Source: UBA4877 sp002399345
GTDB lineage: Bacteria; Bacillota; Thermoanaerobacteria; Thermoanaerobacterales; UBA4877
Direction: 5' to 3'
NCBI GenBank assembly: GCA_036752905.1
Contig: DAIORT010000009.1
Coordinates: 1 to 64,000, forward strand
Length of the DNA: 64,000 bases
In this document: one piece after another, positions 16,871-25,226 of the stretch
Layout: every line of letters begins with the position of its first letter
Numbering within the stretch: position 1 is the first letter of the stretch
Notes under the pieces: model-generated
Database searches by the model: none
Seen by the model: only the letters and a program-made list of their open reading frames with translations
Told to the model about the DNA's origin: nothing
Made by a program: the position numbers and the translations under genes

Positions 16871-17226
16871 CTGTCAAGATAATTACCTTTATCCCCTATA
16901 TCCATATATAATGACCTTACCTGCTGCTTTTCCTTCTTCATTTGATTAATCCTCTTATTAAGCACATCAGCCCTGTTGATAAGCTTATTATGATTTTCTT
17001 CATCAACAGCCACAATTTTTTTCTGAAGGTCCCTCAAATCATCCGAAGGATGAGCAGCCATGCAGGCGGCATTTTGTACATTCAATAAATCAATTTTATT
17101 CATAACCTCTTGTTTCTGTTCTATTAAATCAGTTAACAAATCAAAATCATCATTATCAATGGCTTCACCTTGTTTCTGCGAAAGAAAATAAAGTTTTTCA
17201 AACAGATCCGCTTTGATATCCGGCAT
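16861..17226 (-). CDS. FlgN/FliT-like flagellar export chaperone
   Basis: 121 residues, all helical. The pattern LFEKLYFLSQKQGEAIDNDDFDLLTDLIEQKQEVMNKIDLLN is typical of FlgN/FliT chaperones: an antiparallel helical hairpin of about 120-150 residues with the 'E-x-x-D-x-x-x-L-x-x-L-I-x-x-K-Q' register. Such proteins keep hook-associated or cap proteins (FlgK/FlgL or FliD) soluble for export. The ATG has GGAGG eight bases upstream; a GTG five codons earlier has its own GGAGG, and a further GTG overlaps the fliS stop, so the start is uncertain by up to 11 residues. It is co-directional with and immediately after fliS. Confidence 0.65.
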   Translation of the reverse strand: MPDIKADLFEKLYFLSQKQGEAIDNDDFDLLTDLIEQKQEVMNKIDLLNVQNAACMAAHPSDDLRDLQKKIVAVDEENHNKLINRADVLNKRINQMKKEKQQVRSLYMDIGDKGNYLDRRG

Positions 17227-17255
17227 TGACTTTGCCTCCACTGATATTCCTCCAA

Positions 17256-17618
17256 TCACGCCTTTTTTTTAGCCTCGGCCCAAGTGCTTCGTAAATCCTT
17301 AATCAACGGCAGCAACTGTAATAAGCACTCTTTATCCTTACAAATGTTTGACTGTACCAGTAGACTAAAAAAAAATGAATAGAGGTTGTCCAGATCCGCG
17401 GATACCTTATAGCTCATATCAAGGCTTGAGCGCAGTTCAGTAATAATTCTCTCTGCCTTTAGTATATTTTCGTTTGACCCGGCAAAATCCTTATTATCGA
17501 TTGAAATTACAGCTCTATTGATAAATTTTATACATCCGTCATATAGCATTAGTATAAGATCTTTTGGTGTAGATGTCATGATTGAATTATTTATATACTC
17601 ATTGTAATGATTTAACAT
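17256..17618 (-). CDS. fliS: Flagellar export chaperone FliS
   Basis: 120 residues, the family length. The pattern YNEYINNSIMTSTPKDLILMLYDGCIKFINRA is diagnostic for FliS, which binds the C-terminus of flagellin in the cytosol and prevents premature polymerisation. The ATG at 17618 has GAGGGG a few bases upstream; a GTG four codons earlier is less well supported. It lies directly after fliD in the standard flaG-fliD-fliS order. Confidence 0.93.
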   Translation of the reverse strand: MLNHYNEYINNSIMTSTPKDLILMLYDGCIKFINRAVISIDNKDFAGSNENILKAERIITELRSSLDMSYKVSADLDNLYSFFFSLLVQSNICKDKECLLQLLPLIKDLRSTWAEAKKKA

Positions 17619-17636
17619 GGTGCCCCTCACTTCTCT

Positions 17637-19118
17637 TTATTGAAATTGTTGAGAAAGCCATGCACTCTGCGCATTCATCTGGCTTATCATCTGCTCCATC
17701 CGCGTAAACTGCCTGTAATACCTGTCTTCTATGTTACTGAGCCTGTCCTGCGTATCCAAGATCCTGTCATTTATATCCCTTATCTGTCTTGCCATAAAGC
17801 TTTGGTCATATAATTCAATTCCAAGATAATCTCCCGAATTCCGCTTTATCCTGTTCAGACCGTCGTCTAACTCTGTATGCATGTTACTCATAACATTCTT
17901 CATGAGACTTATTACGGCATCAGGATCTTTTTTTGTCGAATCTTTGAGTTTATTGTCATCTATATACAGCTTTCCGTTCTCGTACCACTTACCTGTTGTA
18001 ATTCCCAGGTCAGCCAGCATATCATAGCTTGGATCCGCACCGTCTGCCTTGGAGTATATTGCCTCCCGCATGGAAAAAAGCAGATTGGATAATATAGGAT
18101 CACTCTTTAAAAGGCCACTTTTCGCCTTTTCCTCCCATTTTTCCTGTTGTGTATCAGACAGCTGATCCCTCTGATCATCCGTTAAAGGTTTATAATCGAG
18201 ATATCTTTTCTCCGAAATTTTCTCGTTTATCTCGGAAATCAGGTCATTATAATCATTTAATATACCCTTGACCTGGTCATATATATAATCTGTATCGTCA
18301 TCTACTATTATTGAGGTCTTGCCTTTACCGGCGAGCGAAATATTGAGGCCGGTAATCTGGAAAGTATTCGCCGGTTGGGTAAGAACTGCACCGTTAACTT
18401 CAAAAACAGCATCCTTTCCCGACGATGACTGTGGAAGACCCATAAGTTCATTTAAAAAATCCTTCTCCCCGCCACCTGTTATCACATCTGCATCCATATA
18501 GCTGATCACATTTGAACTTCCCGTGGAGTTGGATGTTATAAAGAGCCGGTGTAAATTATCATCATATGACGCCGTTACACCTGTATCGGATTCGTTGATC
18601 TTGGCCACCAGGTTCGCTATGGTGTCACTGGCAAAATCCACCGTTATTTCTTTACTGCTTTCCCCATTCGAGATGGTAAACTTGCCTGTGTCGTCTAGAA
18701 TATCGAACTGCTCGCCCATCGTCTTCAAACTTCCATCGTCATTATAGGCGGTGGGTAAGTCTATAGTACTGGTCATATATGCAGCCGTGGCAAGCTGTTT
18801 AACATCTATATTATATGTTCCGTTATTGGCCTGCGTCCCAGCCGTTACATTTGCCACACTGCTGCCATTCACCCGGACATCTTTTGATCTGTAATAAGAA
18901 GTAAATTCCATATCAAAGACCTTCTGATTAAATGCGTATGCCTTCTTTGCCAGTTCTGTGTAATCCTGCTGTTTCCATTCCAAAACCGTCTTATCCTGAT
19001 TTAATTTATCCAGTGGGGCTCTTTGAGCCTGCATAAGATTCTGGATTATGGATTCATAATCTATTCCCGAGGCCAGGCCACTCACTCTATTATAATTAAC
19101 CGAACTTACGGTGCTCAT
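17637..19118 (-). CDS. fliD: Flagellar filament cap protein FliD (HAP2)
   Basis: 493 residues. N-terminal GLASGIDYESIIQNLMQAQRAPLDKL is the conserved FliD start; the D2/D3 middle part follows, and the C-terminal coiled coil ends RQIRDINDRILDTQDRLSNIEDRYYRQFTRMEQMISQMNAQSAWLSQQF, also conserved. Five copies cap the growing filament and catalyse flagellin insertion; the protein is exported by the flagellar type III system and so has no signal peptide. Between flaG and fliS on the same strand. Flagellin genes are not in the window. Confidence 0.96.
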   Translation of the reverse strand: MSTVSSVNYNRVSGLASGIDYESIIQNLMQAQRAPLDKLNQDKTVLEWKQQDYTELAKKAYAFNQKVFDMEFTSYYRSKDVRVNGSSVANVTAGTQANNGTYNIDVKQLATAAYMTSTIDLPTAYNDDGSLKTMGEQFDILDDTGKFTISNGESSKEITVDFASDTIANLVAKINESDTGVTASYDDNLHRLFITSNSTGSSNVISYMDADVITGGGEKDFLNELMGLPQSSSGKDAVFEVNGAVLTQPANTFQITGLNISLAGKGKTSIIVDDDTDYIYDQVKGILNDYNDLISEINEKISEKRYLDYKPLTDDQRDQLSDTQQEKWEEKAKSGLLKSDPILSNLLFSMREAIYSKADGADPSYDMLADLGITTGKWYENGKLYIDDNKLKDSTKKDPDAVISLMKNVMSNMHTELDDGLNRIKRNSGDYLGIELYDQSFMARQIRDINDRILDTQDRLSNIEDRYYRQFTRMEQMISQMNAQSAWLSQQFQ

Positions 19119-19136
19119 ACCATAATCACCCTCATA

Positions 19137-19496
19137 CTATATATATTTATCCACAAACAAGCCGACTATCTGCCATATCGTAGCAACCAAGTCCAACAGC
19201 TTCTCCGGAGGAATTTCCTTTATTACCTCCTTGGTTTCGTCATCAACGACCTTGACCATAATTTCATGGGTACACTCATGTATGGAAAACTCCAGATGAG
19301 TCTCCGGTCCGATCAGCTCCTTATCAATTTTTTCCATATTCTTGATATACTGATCTTTACTCACTAGTCTCCTTACACCATGACATGTATCCTTATCATC
19401 TTCATTATGATTTACACACACATGAAAAGGCCTGGCCTCATACCGCACGGGATTATTTGTCACCATAGAAATATCTCTCACAGTGCCTAAAGACAT
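19137..19496 (-). CDS. flaG: FlaG family protein
   Basis: 119 residues. The C-terminal half carries the FlaG pattern: LEFSIHECTHEIMVKVVDDETKEVIKEIPPEKLLDLVATIWQIVGLFVDKYI, with the I-P-P-E-K-x-L-D core. FlaG proteins precede fliD in many species and influence filament length; the mechanism is not settled. The gap to fliD is 18 bases, so it is part of the same transcript. Confidence 0.88.
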   Translation of the reverse strand: MSLGTVRDISMVTNNPVRYEARPFHVCVNHNEDDKDTCHGVRRLVSKDQYIKNMEKIDKELIGPETHLEFSIHECTHEIMVKVVDDETKEVIKEIPPEKLLDLVATIWQIVGLFVDKYI

Positions 19497-19552
19497 AATA
19501 ACAACCCCTTATCGCTTTCTATTTATGTATATCGGCCTTTTCTTTACATTAT

Positions 19553-20236
19553 TTATATCTTTTTTAAATTCTTTTGCCCTTTGGGACAAACGCTGATACA
19601 TATGCCGCATACATATCCATAACCAATTTTTTGATAATTCTTCTTCATAAACTCGCTGCAGCCTCTCACATCGGCTATATCTTCCCTCGGCATCCCGGCA
19701 CTCCATGTCGTATTCCTAAGTGAAAGCGACGGACAACTCCTCACACATATACTACACTTGCCGCATCTGCTCATAACCGTCGGCCGGCCTGCCTTTAAAG
19801 GCAGGTTAGTTATGATAGTGCCCAGTCTCACCCGCGGACCATACTCCCTCGTTACAAGAAGACAGTTTTTTCCAATCCAACCCAGGCCTGCCCTTGTGGC
19901 GGCTGTCTTGTGGGGAAATGCCCCCTTAAAAGTCCCCGTGCTCTGTGAAGCAGCAATGGGAATAGCCTTAAAACCCTTGTCCTCCATATAAAGAGCGGCT
20001 TTAAGTCCGATTTCATCTATAAGAGCATTGACCGTCTTATAGAGATGATAATATGTAAATGTGGGACCGTCTTTTACACCGTCCATAACCCCGTCCGGCA
20101 TCCTGACTGCATAACTTACTGCATAATCGCACCCTTTAAATTCATCATATCCAAGGTCCCCTATATATGTGTAGCCCACCAGGCAGGCTCCCAAGGATAA
20201 TATCAGCCTTTTTAGTTCCTCTTCCAATTTATTCAC
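19553..20236 (-). CDS. QueG-like double 4Fe-4S cluster protein
   Basis: 227 residues. The N-terminal half resembles the substrate/cobalamin half of epoxyqueuosine reductase (YDEFKGCDYAVSYAVRMP; AAATRAGLGWIGKNCLLVTREYGPRVRLGTIITNLPL), and two ferredoxin-like clusters follow: CGKCSICVRSCP and CGICISVCPKG, with one further Cys (RGCSEF) probably completing them. Full-length QueG has about 310-390 residues and often C-terminal HEAT repeats, absent here. It may be a shortened QueG or a related corrinoid/iron-sulfur oxidoreductase with another substrate. No queuosine genes are adjacent. It is divergent from the DUF4364 gene. Confidence 0.65.
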   Translation of the reverse strand: MNKLEEELKRLILSLGACLVGYTYIGDLGYDEFKGCDYAVSYAVRMPDGVMDGVKDGPTFTYYHLYKTVNALIDEIGLKAALYMEDKGFKAIPIAASQSTGTFKGAFPHKTAATRAGLGWIGKNCLLVTREYGPRVRLGTIITNLPLKAGRPTVMSRCGKCSICVRSCPSLSLRNTTWSAGMPREDIADVRGCSEFMKKNYQKIGYGYVCGICISVCPKGQKNLKKI

Positions 20237-20300
20237 CGCCTAAAAAATATATAATACAATTAAGCACTATTATAGTATATAATAAAGATGAGGTGATAGT

Positions 20301-20813
20301 ATGTCAAACATGAGAGAAATAGCAGAAAACAAACTCATCATTTTATATATACTTAGCAGGGCGAAAAGACCTCTTACACAAGACCAGCTTACCGAAATAA
20401 ATCAAAGCGGAGGATATATGAATTATTTCATATTTGCTCAAGAATTAAATGAACTTATAGATGGACAATACGCAGAGAAAATCAATCAAATGTACAAAAT
20501 CACTCTCAGGGGAACACAAATACTAAACATGTTTATAAACAAAATACCCGACCTCACCATGAAAGACATTGATGAATATGTAGCATTGCACAGAGAATCC
20601 TTTAAAAGGGATTCAGAAATATTTTCAGAGTTCTATAAAATATCCGGCAAACAATACGTAGCAAATCTTAAGGTGATAGAAAACGAAATGGTTCTGATGG
20701 AGTTAAATTTAAATGTGCCCACATCAAAACAGGCTGAAAAGATATGCAGTACTTGGAAAAACAAGGCAAAAGACATATACCCGTATCTAATAAATAATCT
20801 GGGTAATGACTAG
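20301..20813 (+). CDS. DUF4364 family protein
   Basis: 170 residues. The N-terminus (MREIAENKLIILYILSRAKRPLTQDQLTEINQSGGYMNYFIFAQELNELI) is the typical opening of the clostridial DUF4364 family and looks like a winged-helix DNA-binding domain; the second half (VANLKVIENEMVLMELNLNVPTSKQAEKICSTWKNKAKDIYPYL) forms the conserved C-terminal region. A DNA-binding regulator is plausible, but no target is known to me. GAGGTG precedes the ATG. Single gene, divergent from the QueG-like gene. Confidence 0.75.
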   Translation: MSNMREIAENKLIILYILSRAKRPLTQDQLTEINQSGGYMNYFIFAQELNELIDGQYAEKINQMYKITLRGTQILNMFINKIPDLTMKDIDEYVALHRESFKRDSEIFSEFYKISGKQYVANLKVIENEMVLMELNLNVPTSKQAEKICSTWKNKAKDIYPYLINNLGND

Positions 20814-20822
20814 TAAGGCTAT

Positions 20823-20858
20823 AGGCAATGGGCCTGGCGATAGTAATTCCCATTGCCT
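20823..20858 (+). terminator. Hairpin after the DUF4364 gene
   Basis: Perfect 10-bp stem AGGCAATGGG (20823-20832) with CCCATTGCCT (20849-20858) and a 16-base loop. The T-run is short (TTTG), so termination efficiency is doubtful. Confidence 0.5.
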
Positions 20859-20881
20859 TTGAAAAACTCTTTATGCCACAT

Positions 20882-21676
20882 TTATTTATCTTGATAATTA
20901 TATAAATTATAACTATCGTATACCAGCCGTGAAATCTTTCCTATTATTTCCCGGCCATCCTTGTTTGTGGGTGTTTCATTCGTAAGTACATTGATAATAT
21001 AACGGCATTCAGGTAAAAATACAATCCCGACATCATGCTCCAGTCTGTCTAAGTCTCCAGTCTTGTGAGCAATCATCGTATTATTCGGCAGGTATAAATC
21101 TAGTCTTCCCTTAACCTGCTGTCTTTTAAGTATATCCATCATTATAGAGCTGTACTCTTTATCAATAACCTCCCCGTCATATACTTTTTCAAGAACATTT
21201 GTCATATCTGCCGCACACGTTAAATTCTCCCTGCCGGCTCTCACCGCATCCGCGTCCATCATTTTTCTCTTAAGCTTGGTATGTTTCATCCCTAATTGAC
21301 CGGCCATCTCATTGACATCTTCCATCCCTGCTGTATCTATAAGCAGATTAGCCGCAGTATTATCACTTATTATTATCATAAGTGTCATGATTTCCTTCAG
21401 GGAAAATTCATGATTGCTATCGAGCTCCTTTAATATGCCGTCCCCACCTGTTTTCATTGCCTTTAATATGGTTATATTTTCATTAAGATGTAATTTACCC
21501 TCTTTAACCTTTTTGAGTATTTCCGCCATCACTACTATCTTTATGGTACTCGCAGACGGAAAGACCCTTTCCTCATTTATATTAATAATTTCATCTGTGT
21601 TTAAATTCTTTATGGAGACACCCACGTTTCCTGTTGCCTCTCCAATCAAATCCTCTATTTGATTTTTTAATCCCAT
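20882..21676 (-). CDS. Class A beta-lactamase-like serine hydrolase without signal peptide
   Basis: 264 residues with the serine beta-lactamase/transpeptidase fold. SxxK is S43-T-I-K46 (FPSASTIK), the second motif is S104-D-N (IIISDNTAANLL), and the third is K205-T-G (AHKTGDLDRLEHDVG). In the omega-loop region (AVRAGRENLTCAADM) I cannot align the ExxLN deacylation glutamate with confidence. No signal peptide or lipobox is present, so the protein appears cytoplasmic, unusual for this family. The ATG at 21676 has AAGGA eight bases upstream. It follows a predicted 431-residue transporter gene by about 55 bases and is probably co-transcribed; the enzyme may cleave an imported amide rather than an antibiotic. 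Confidence 0.8.
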   Translation of the reverse strand: MGLKNQIEDLIGEATGNVGVSIKNLNTDEIININEERVFPSASTIKIVVMAEILKKVKEGKLHLNENITILKAMKTGGDGILKELDSNHEFSLKEIMTLMIIISDNTAANLLIDTAGMEDVNEMAGQLGMKHTKLKRKMMDADAVRAGRENLTCAADMTNVLEKVYDGEVIDKEYSSIMMDILKRQQVKGRLDLYLPNNTMIAHKTGDLDRLEHDVGIVFLPECRYIINVLTNETPTNKDGREIIGKISRLVYDSYNLYNYQDK

Positions 21677-21731
21677 ATTTGTATTCCTTCCCTTCACATC
21701 TTAATAGTACTTTTGCCTGCTGCTTTTCGGT

Positions 21732-23027
21732 TTAGCCAAAGAAAGATTTGATTACAATAAATATAACTGTAGCAGCCGTAATGGTAAGGCCCAGCTTAAC
21801 CATGCTCTTCAGGTCCTTGGAACGCGCAAGACCCATCTGTCCCAGCATATCAGCCTCAGGGTATGCAAAGGATGTAATCTGTGATCCGACAAGAAGTATT
21901 GCCGCCCACAAACCGGAGGAAACACCTAGGCCCGTAACAAGTCCCTTAAACATTTTATCCATAACAACCGATTGAGCTACCGCTGCACCGCCAATGCCGA
22001 AAATACCCGTAAGTGTAGAAACAAGTGAAAAGATCACTTTGTTTCCCGATGCCAAAAGCGGGTGTAAAAGATTAACCAACGCAGTAAATGCTCCGGATTC
22101 TTCAACAAAGCTTATGAACGGATTAAACAATACGAACATCACAAAGAGCCACACCATGCGTCCGGCTCCCTCAAGAAATGTATCAAATAGATCGCCTAAA
22201 TTAAGTCTGCCTGCCACACCCGTAATAATTGACACTGTAAACATGATAACAACCGCATATGCCGCCCCTTGTTTCGCAAATATACCATACGCTAATAATA
22301 GTATAAGTGAAACAGCAAAGGCTATGGTTGCATTCTGTGTTTCTTTTGTAGCTTTATAATTCGGATTGGGCTTCTCAACATTATCATACATGTACTTACC
22401 TTTGGTGTTCTTCTGTATCCTCAGCGCCATAAAATATGTTACAACCCAACAAATAACAGCAACCGGCAGCCCCGCGGATAATAAATACTGTGTATATGTC
22501 ATGCCCATCAGCCCCATTATCGTCACCACCTGCGGTGAATACGGGCCTATGAAAAGTCCTGTCTGGCCTGCTCCTTGAAAAATAGCTGCCAGCGTCGAAG
22601 GAGTAATACCAATTATAGCAACCAACGGAATAATTATTGGTGCTATTATGGCATTAGCTCCTGCCAATGTGCCAAGCAACGCAACAAGTACACATGAGGT
22701 TATCATCGATGCAACAATGGCCTTTTTCTCAGTGTTTATGCCGATTCTTTTCATAAGCGTTAAAACAATGTTTTCGGCAACGCCGGTCTTCTTTAAAACT
22801 GCCCCCAGGCCGGAACCCAACATGATGATAAAACCAATTAAAGAAAGAAACGAGCCCAGAGAATCTGCTATCACGTCACCCATAGCTAGCAGAGGCTGTT
22901 TAGTCAGTATTGCGCTCAATATCACACATATAGCAACATTCAGCACGGGATTTATATCTTTAAAAGCAAATATGATGTAAATTACCAGTGGAACCAGCGC
23001 AACAAGCGGTGACATATTAAATAACAT
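21732..23027 (-). CDS. Ion-transporter-superfamily membrane permease, substrate unknown
   Basis: 431 residues, about 11-12 TM segments by hydrophobicity, with the two-fold GntP/NhaC/DctM-like (IT superfamily) layout. Landmarks are GFIIMLGSGLGAVLKKTGVAENIV, GTLAGANAIIAPIIIPLVAIIGITPSTLAAIFQGAGQTGLFIGPYSPQ and, in the second half, FGIGGAAVAQSVVMDKMF. Family members are secondary carriers of organic anions, gluconate, or Na+/H+. It heads a likely two-gene unit with the beta-lactamase-like hydrolase. A second IT-type permease lies at 52081-53457. Confidence 0.7.
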   Translation of the reverse strand: MLFNMSPLVALVPLVIYIIFAFKDINPVLNVAICVILSAILTKQPLLAMGDVIADSLGSFLSLIGFIIMLGSGLGAVLKKTGVAENIVLTLMKRIGINTEKKAIVASMITSCVLVALLGTLAGANAIIAPIIIPLVAIIGITPSTLAAIFQGAGQTGLFIGPYSPQVVTIMGLMGMTYTQYLLSAGLPVAVICWVVTYFMALRIQKNTKGKYMYDNVEKPNPNYKATKETQNATIAFAVSLILLLAYGIFAKQGAAYAVVIMFTVSIITGVAGRLNLGDLFDTFLEGAGRMVWLFVMFVLFNPFISFVEESGAFTALVNLLHPLLASGNKVIFSLVSTLTGIFGIGGAAVAQSVVMDKMFKGLVTGLGVSSGLWAAILLVGSQITSFAYPEADMLGQMGLARSKDLKSMVKLGLTITAATVIFIVIKSFFG

Positions 23028-23490
23028 TTAAAACCCCCCTTTATAATATAGTCCTTTCTAATGATAGAGTTTTCCCGATTGTACTAAGTATTTTAATCTT
23101 CCTTCTAATAAATAATGTATCAAAATTGGAAAACTTCTTCAAGCATTAAATCGCCCCATTTAGACATTTGGCAATCCCTTATTATTTATTTTGTCTGTTT
23201 ATATGCAAATTACATGAATTTAGTAGCCATAGAGCCTAAGCGTGGATAAAAAATCCCGCGTATCATCTAAAATATTTTATTCTATCAGCGTCCACATTTA
23301 TGACATGTTTATATAACTATTCTTATTTTTTTACAGACATTAAAATTTAGATTTGATATGCATCATACAAAGCCTTAAATACTAAGAGAAACAGCTAAAA
23401 AGTTAAATGAATTATACGCTAGCCGCCATCTTGTCGCCAAAGTGCAAGAAAAACAGCAAATTACGTAAAGGACCTACTGCTAAAAACATA
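23028..23490. other. Gene-free stretch with a possible gene remnant
   Basis: No complete gene or known RNA seen. On the plus strand 23382-23468 is open after a stop and encodes a protein-like piece (ILRETAKKLNELYASR followed by HLVAKVQEKQQIT and a stop) without a start codon, perhaps the tail of a decayed gene. The rest is AT-rich. Confidence 0.35.
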
Positions 23491-23530
23491 AAAATAGGGC
23501 TTCTTTAAAAAACAAAGAAGCCCTATTTTA
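23491..23530. terminator. Strong hairpin terminator downstream of tRNA-Pro
   Basis: Stem AAAATAGGGCTTCTTT/AAAGAAGCCCTATTTT (23491-23506 with 23514-23529), loop of 7, with T-runs on both strands. On the minus strand it would end the tRNA-Pro transcript. Confidence 0.88.
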
Positions 23531-23578
23531 CTAGGCCTACTGACAAACCAGCTAAGCCGCTAATTTGCTATATTTAAA

Positions 23579-23654
23579 TGGTCGGGGCAACAGGACTTGA
23601 ACCTGCGACCTCATGGTCCCGAACCATGCGCGCTACCACCTGCGCTATGCCCCG
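23579..23654 (-). tRNA. tRNA-Pro (CGG)
   Basis: Minus strand: acceptor CGGGGCA pairs with TGCCCCG, discriminator A, encoded CCA (23579-23581). Anticodon loop TTCGGGA gives anticodon CGG; TpsiC arm is CAGGTTCAAGTCCTG. Confidence 0.95.
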
Positions 23655-23667
23655 ACTAACGTATCAT

Positions 23668-23696
23668 ATTTTAACACATATAGCTGTTTTTATCAA
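23668..23696 (-). promoter_or_regulatory. Promoter of tRNA-Pro
   Basis: Minus strand TTGATA (23691-23696), 17-base spacer, TAAAAT (23668-23673), ending 13 bases upstream of the tRNA 5' end. Confidence 0.65.
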
Positions 23697-23709
23697 TAGA
23701 GTACCTCAT

Positions 23710-24894
23710 TTAATTTTGTTCATCTATATCCTTGAAATCTGCCAACCGACTTCCGCAATTATCTGATATTATTATTTCTCCTTCAGATGTATTTAACTGA
23801 ATCCTTGCACCAAGCTGCTCTACTAAAAACTGTGCGGGCACATATACACAATCTCCTATTTTGATCGGCAGGTTATCCATGACTACTTCTTTTCCATCAA
23901 TTATAGCGGTCTTCTGACCTAGCTGAGCCACACCATTAATACGGGTACGCTTTTTATCCAGTCCGATTTTTATTTCCTTAGCTTTAGACGGCAGTGATGC
24001 GCCATAATTAAATGTGAAAAGACCATATCCGTATGCATTGTCTTTCCCTTTTGGTCCTAGGTCCTCCGTATGCATTATAAGATAGTTTTTAACCTCCGCC
24101 GGAGTCATCTTATGTCCCGTAACCCGTTTGGAGTCGGACAATATGAGAGCGGCTGCTCCCGATATATAAGGTGTTGCCATTGATGTTCCGGATAAATATA
24201 CATATTTTCCTCCCAGGTATGTGGAATAGATGTCCACACCGGGACCCGCTACATCTACCGCAGGTCCTTTGCTTGAAAACGGGGCCACTATCTTCTTGGC
24301 ATCCACTGCTGCAACTGCTATTGTTTCAGGGTATTTGGCCGGATAATCCACTGTATCGGATTCAATGTTTTCATCACCCTCATTCCCCGATGCGGCAATA
24401 AGGACAGCACCCTTCCTGTAGGCAAACTTCAGTGCCTGCCTTACAACGGGGCTTGGGTCGGAAGATCCGAAACTCATCGAAATAACCTCTGCTCCGTTCT
24501 CCACTGCCCAGGCTATACCGTCGGCAACATCCTCATCGCTACCCCCGCCACCTTTATCCAAAGCCTTTATCGCTAACAAATTACACCTGGGGGCCACTCC
24601 GGAAATTTTCTTACCCGATGCGGCTATTATACCCGCCACGTGTGTCCCGTGGCCATTGTCATCCATGAAATCCTTCGAACCTGTAAAATCTTTACCTCCT
24701 ACAACCCTATCTTTTAATTCAGGATGCTTATAGTCAATACCTGTGTCTACTACGGCTACAACTGCATTCTCTCCTTTGGTTCTGTTCCACATGGTCTCTG
24801 CTCCGATAAGCGACAGACCGTATGATACATAATCTTTAGGTACATTTTCCGTAACAAAGACGATCTTAGGCGTCTTTGGAATTCTAAATGGCAT
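23710..24894 (-). CDS. Subtilisin-family (S8) serine protease, apparently intracellular, with C-terminal stalk-like domain
   Basis: 394 residues. The catalytic triad is D50 (VVDTGID), H82 (NGHGTHVAG) and S238 (SGTSMATP), with oxyanion Asn N171 (AASGNEGD). No signal peptide or long propeptide exists; the first 35 residues resemble only a short N-terminal extension as in intracellular subtilisins. Residues from about 310 to the end (INGVAQLGQKTAIIDGKEVVMDNLPIKIGDCVYVPAQFLVEQLGARIQLN) resemble the copper-amine-oxidase N-like 'stalk' domain, normally found on secreted proteins. Function is unknown; possible roles are protein turnover or sporulation. Upstream on the same strand is a 73-residue helical protein gene. 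Confidence 0.88.
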   Translation of the reverse strand: MPFRIPKTPKIVFVTENVPKDYVSYGLSLIGAETMWNRTKGENAVVAVVDTGIDYKHPELKDRVVGGKDFTGSKDFMDDNGHGTHVAGIIAASGKKISGVAPRCNLLAIKALDKGGGGSDEDVADGIAWAVENGAEVISMSFGSSDPSPVVRQALKFAYRKGAVLIAASGNEGDENIESDTVDYPAKYPETIAVAAVDAKKIVAPFSSKGPAVDVAGPGVDIYSTYLGGKYVYLSGTSMATPYISGAAALILSDSKRVTGHKMTPAEVKNYLIMHTEDLGPKGKDNAYGYGLFTFNYGASLPSKAKEIKIGLDKKRTRINGVAQLGQKTAIIDGKEVVMDNLPIKIGDCVYVPAQFLVEQLGARIQLNTSEGEIIISDNCGSRLADFKDIDEQN

Positions 24895-24948
24895 AGAAAT
24901 CCCCCCTGTTCTATATTATTAATATGATTCAGGAGGGATTGATGACAC

Positions 24949-25170
24949 CTATATATGTTGTATCAGTTTCATATATAGCTTATTGCTGTTCCATTTTACA
25001 TGCGTTTTCTTTGCTTTTCTCAATAGAGATTGATATCTTTCACAGGCGAATTGATATCTTCTTTGGGCATCATCTACAAATTCTTCATCTGAATAGTTTA
25101 ATTTTTCTTCTGCCAGTTTCATATCTTCAAGCGCTTCATCGATTTCAAAGAGAAGTTTTTCTCCATCCAT
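24949..25170 (-). CDS. Small acidic helical protein, DUF2508-like
   Basis: 73 residues. Helical and charged, with the pattern LLFEIDEALEDMKLAEEKLNYSDEEFVDDAQRRYQFACERY recalling the small DUF2508 proteins of Clostridia; the match is from memory of pattern, not a search. No TM segment or signal. The ATG at 25170 has AGGGG seven bases upstream. That ribosome site lies in the 3' arm of an 11-bp hairpin (see the terminator entry), so translation could depend on how the hairpin is handled. It is between folC and the subtilase on the same strand. Confidence 0.6.
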   Translation of the reverse strand: MDGEKLLFEIDEALEDMKLAEEKLNYSDEEFVDDAQRRYQFACERYQSLLRKAKKTHVKWNSNKLYMKLIQHI

Positions 25171-25217
25171 AAAAACACCCCTCTTGGATAAGTTTATATA
25201 TGTTATTCCAAGAGGGG
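25171..25217 (-). terminator. folC terminator or attenuator covering a ribosome site
   Basis: Perfect 11-bp stem (25178-25188 with 25207-25217, CCCCTCTTGGA/TCCAAGAGGGG), 18-base loop, followed on the minus strand by TGTTTTT. It begins about 10 bases after the folC stop codon. The 3' arm and T-run contain the AGAGGGG ribosome site of the following 73-residue gene. Confidence 0.75.
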
Positions 25218-25226
25218 TTGTCCATA

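Noticed and set aside
23382..23468. Small gene between the transporter and tRNA-Pro
   Set aside because: The frame opens after a stop and has no start codon; kept only as a possible remnant.
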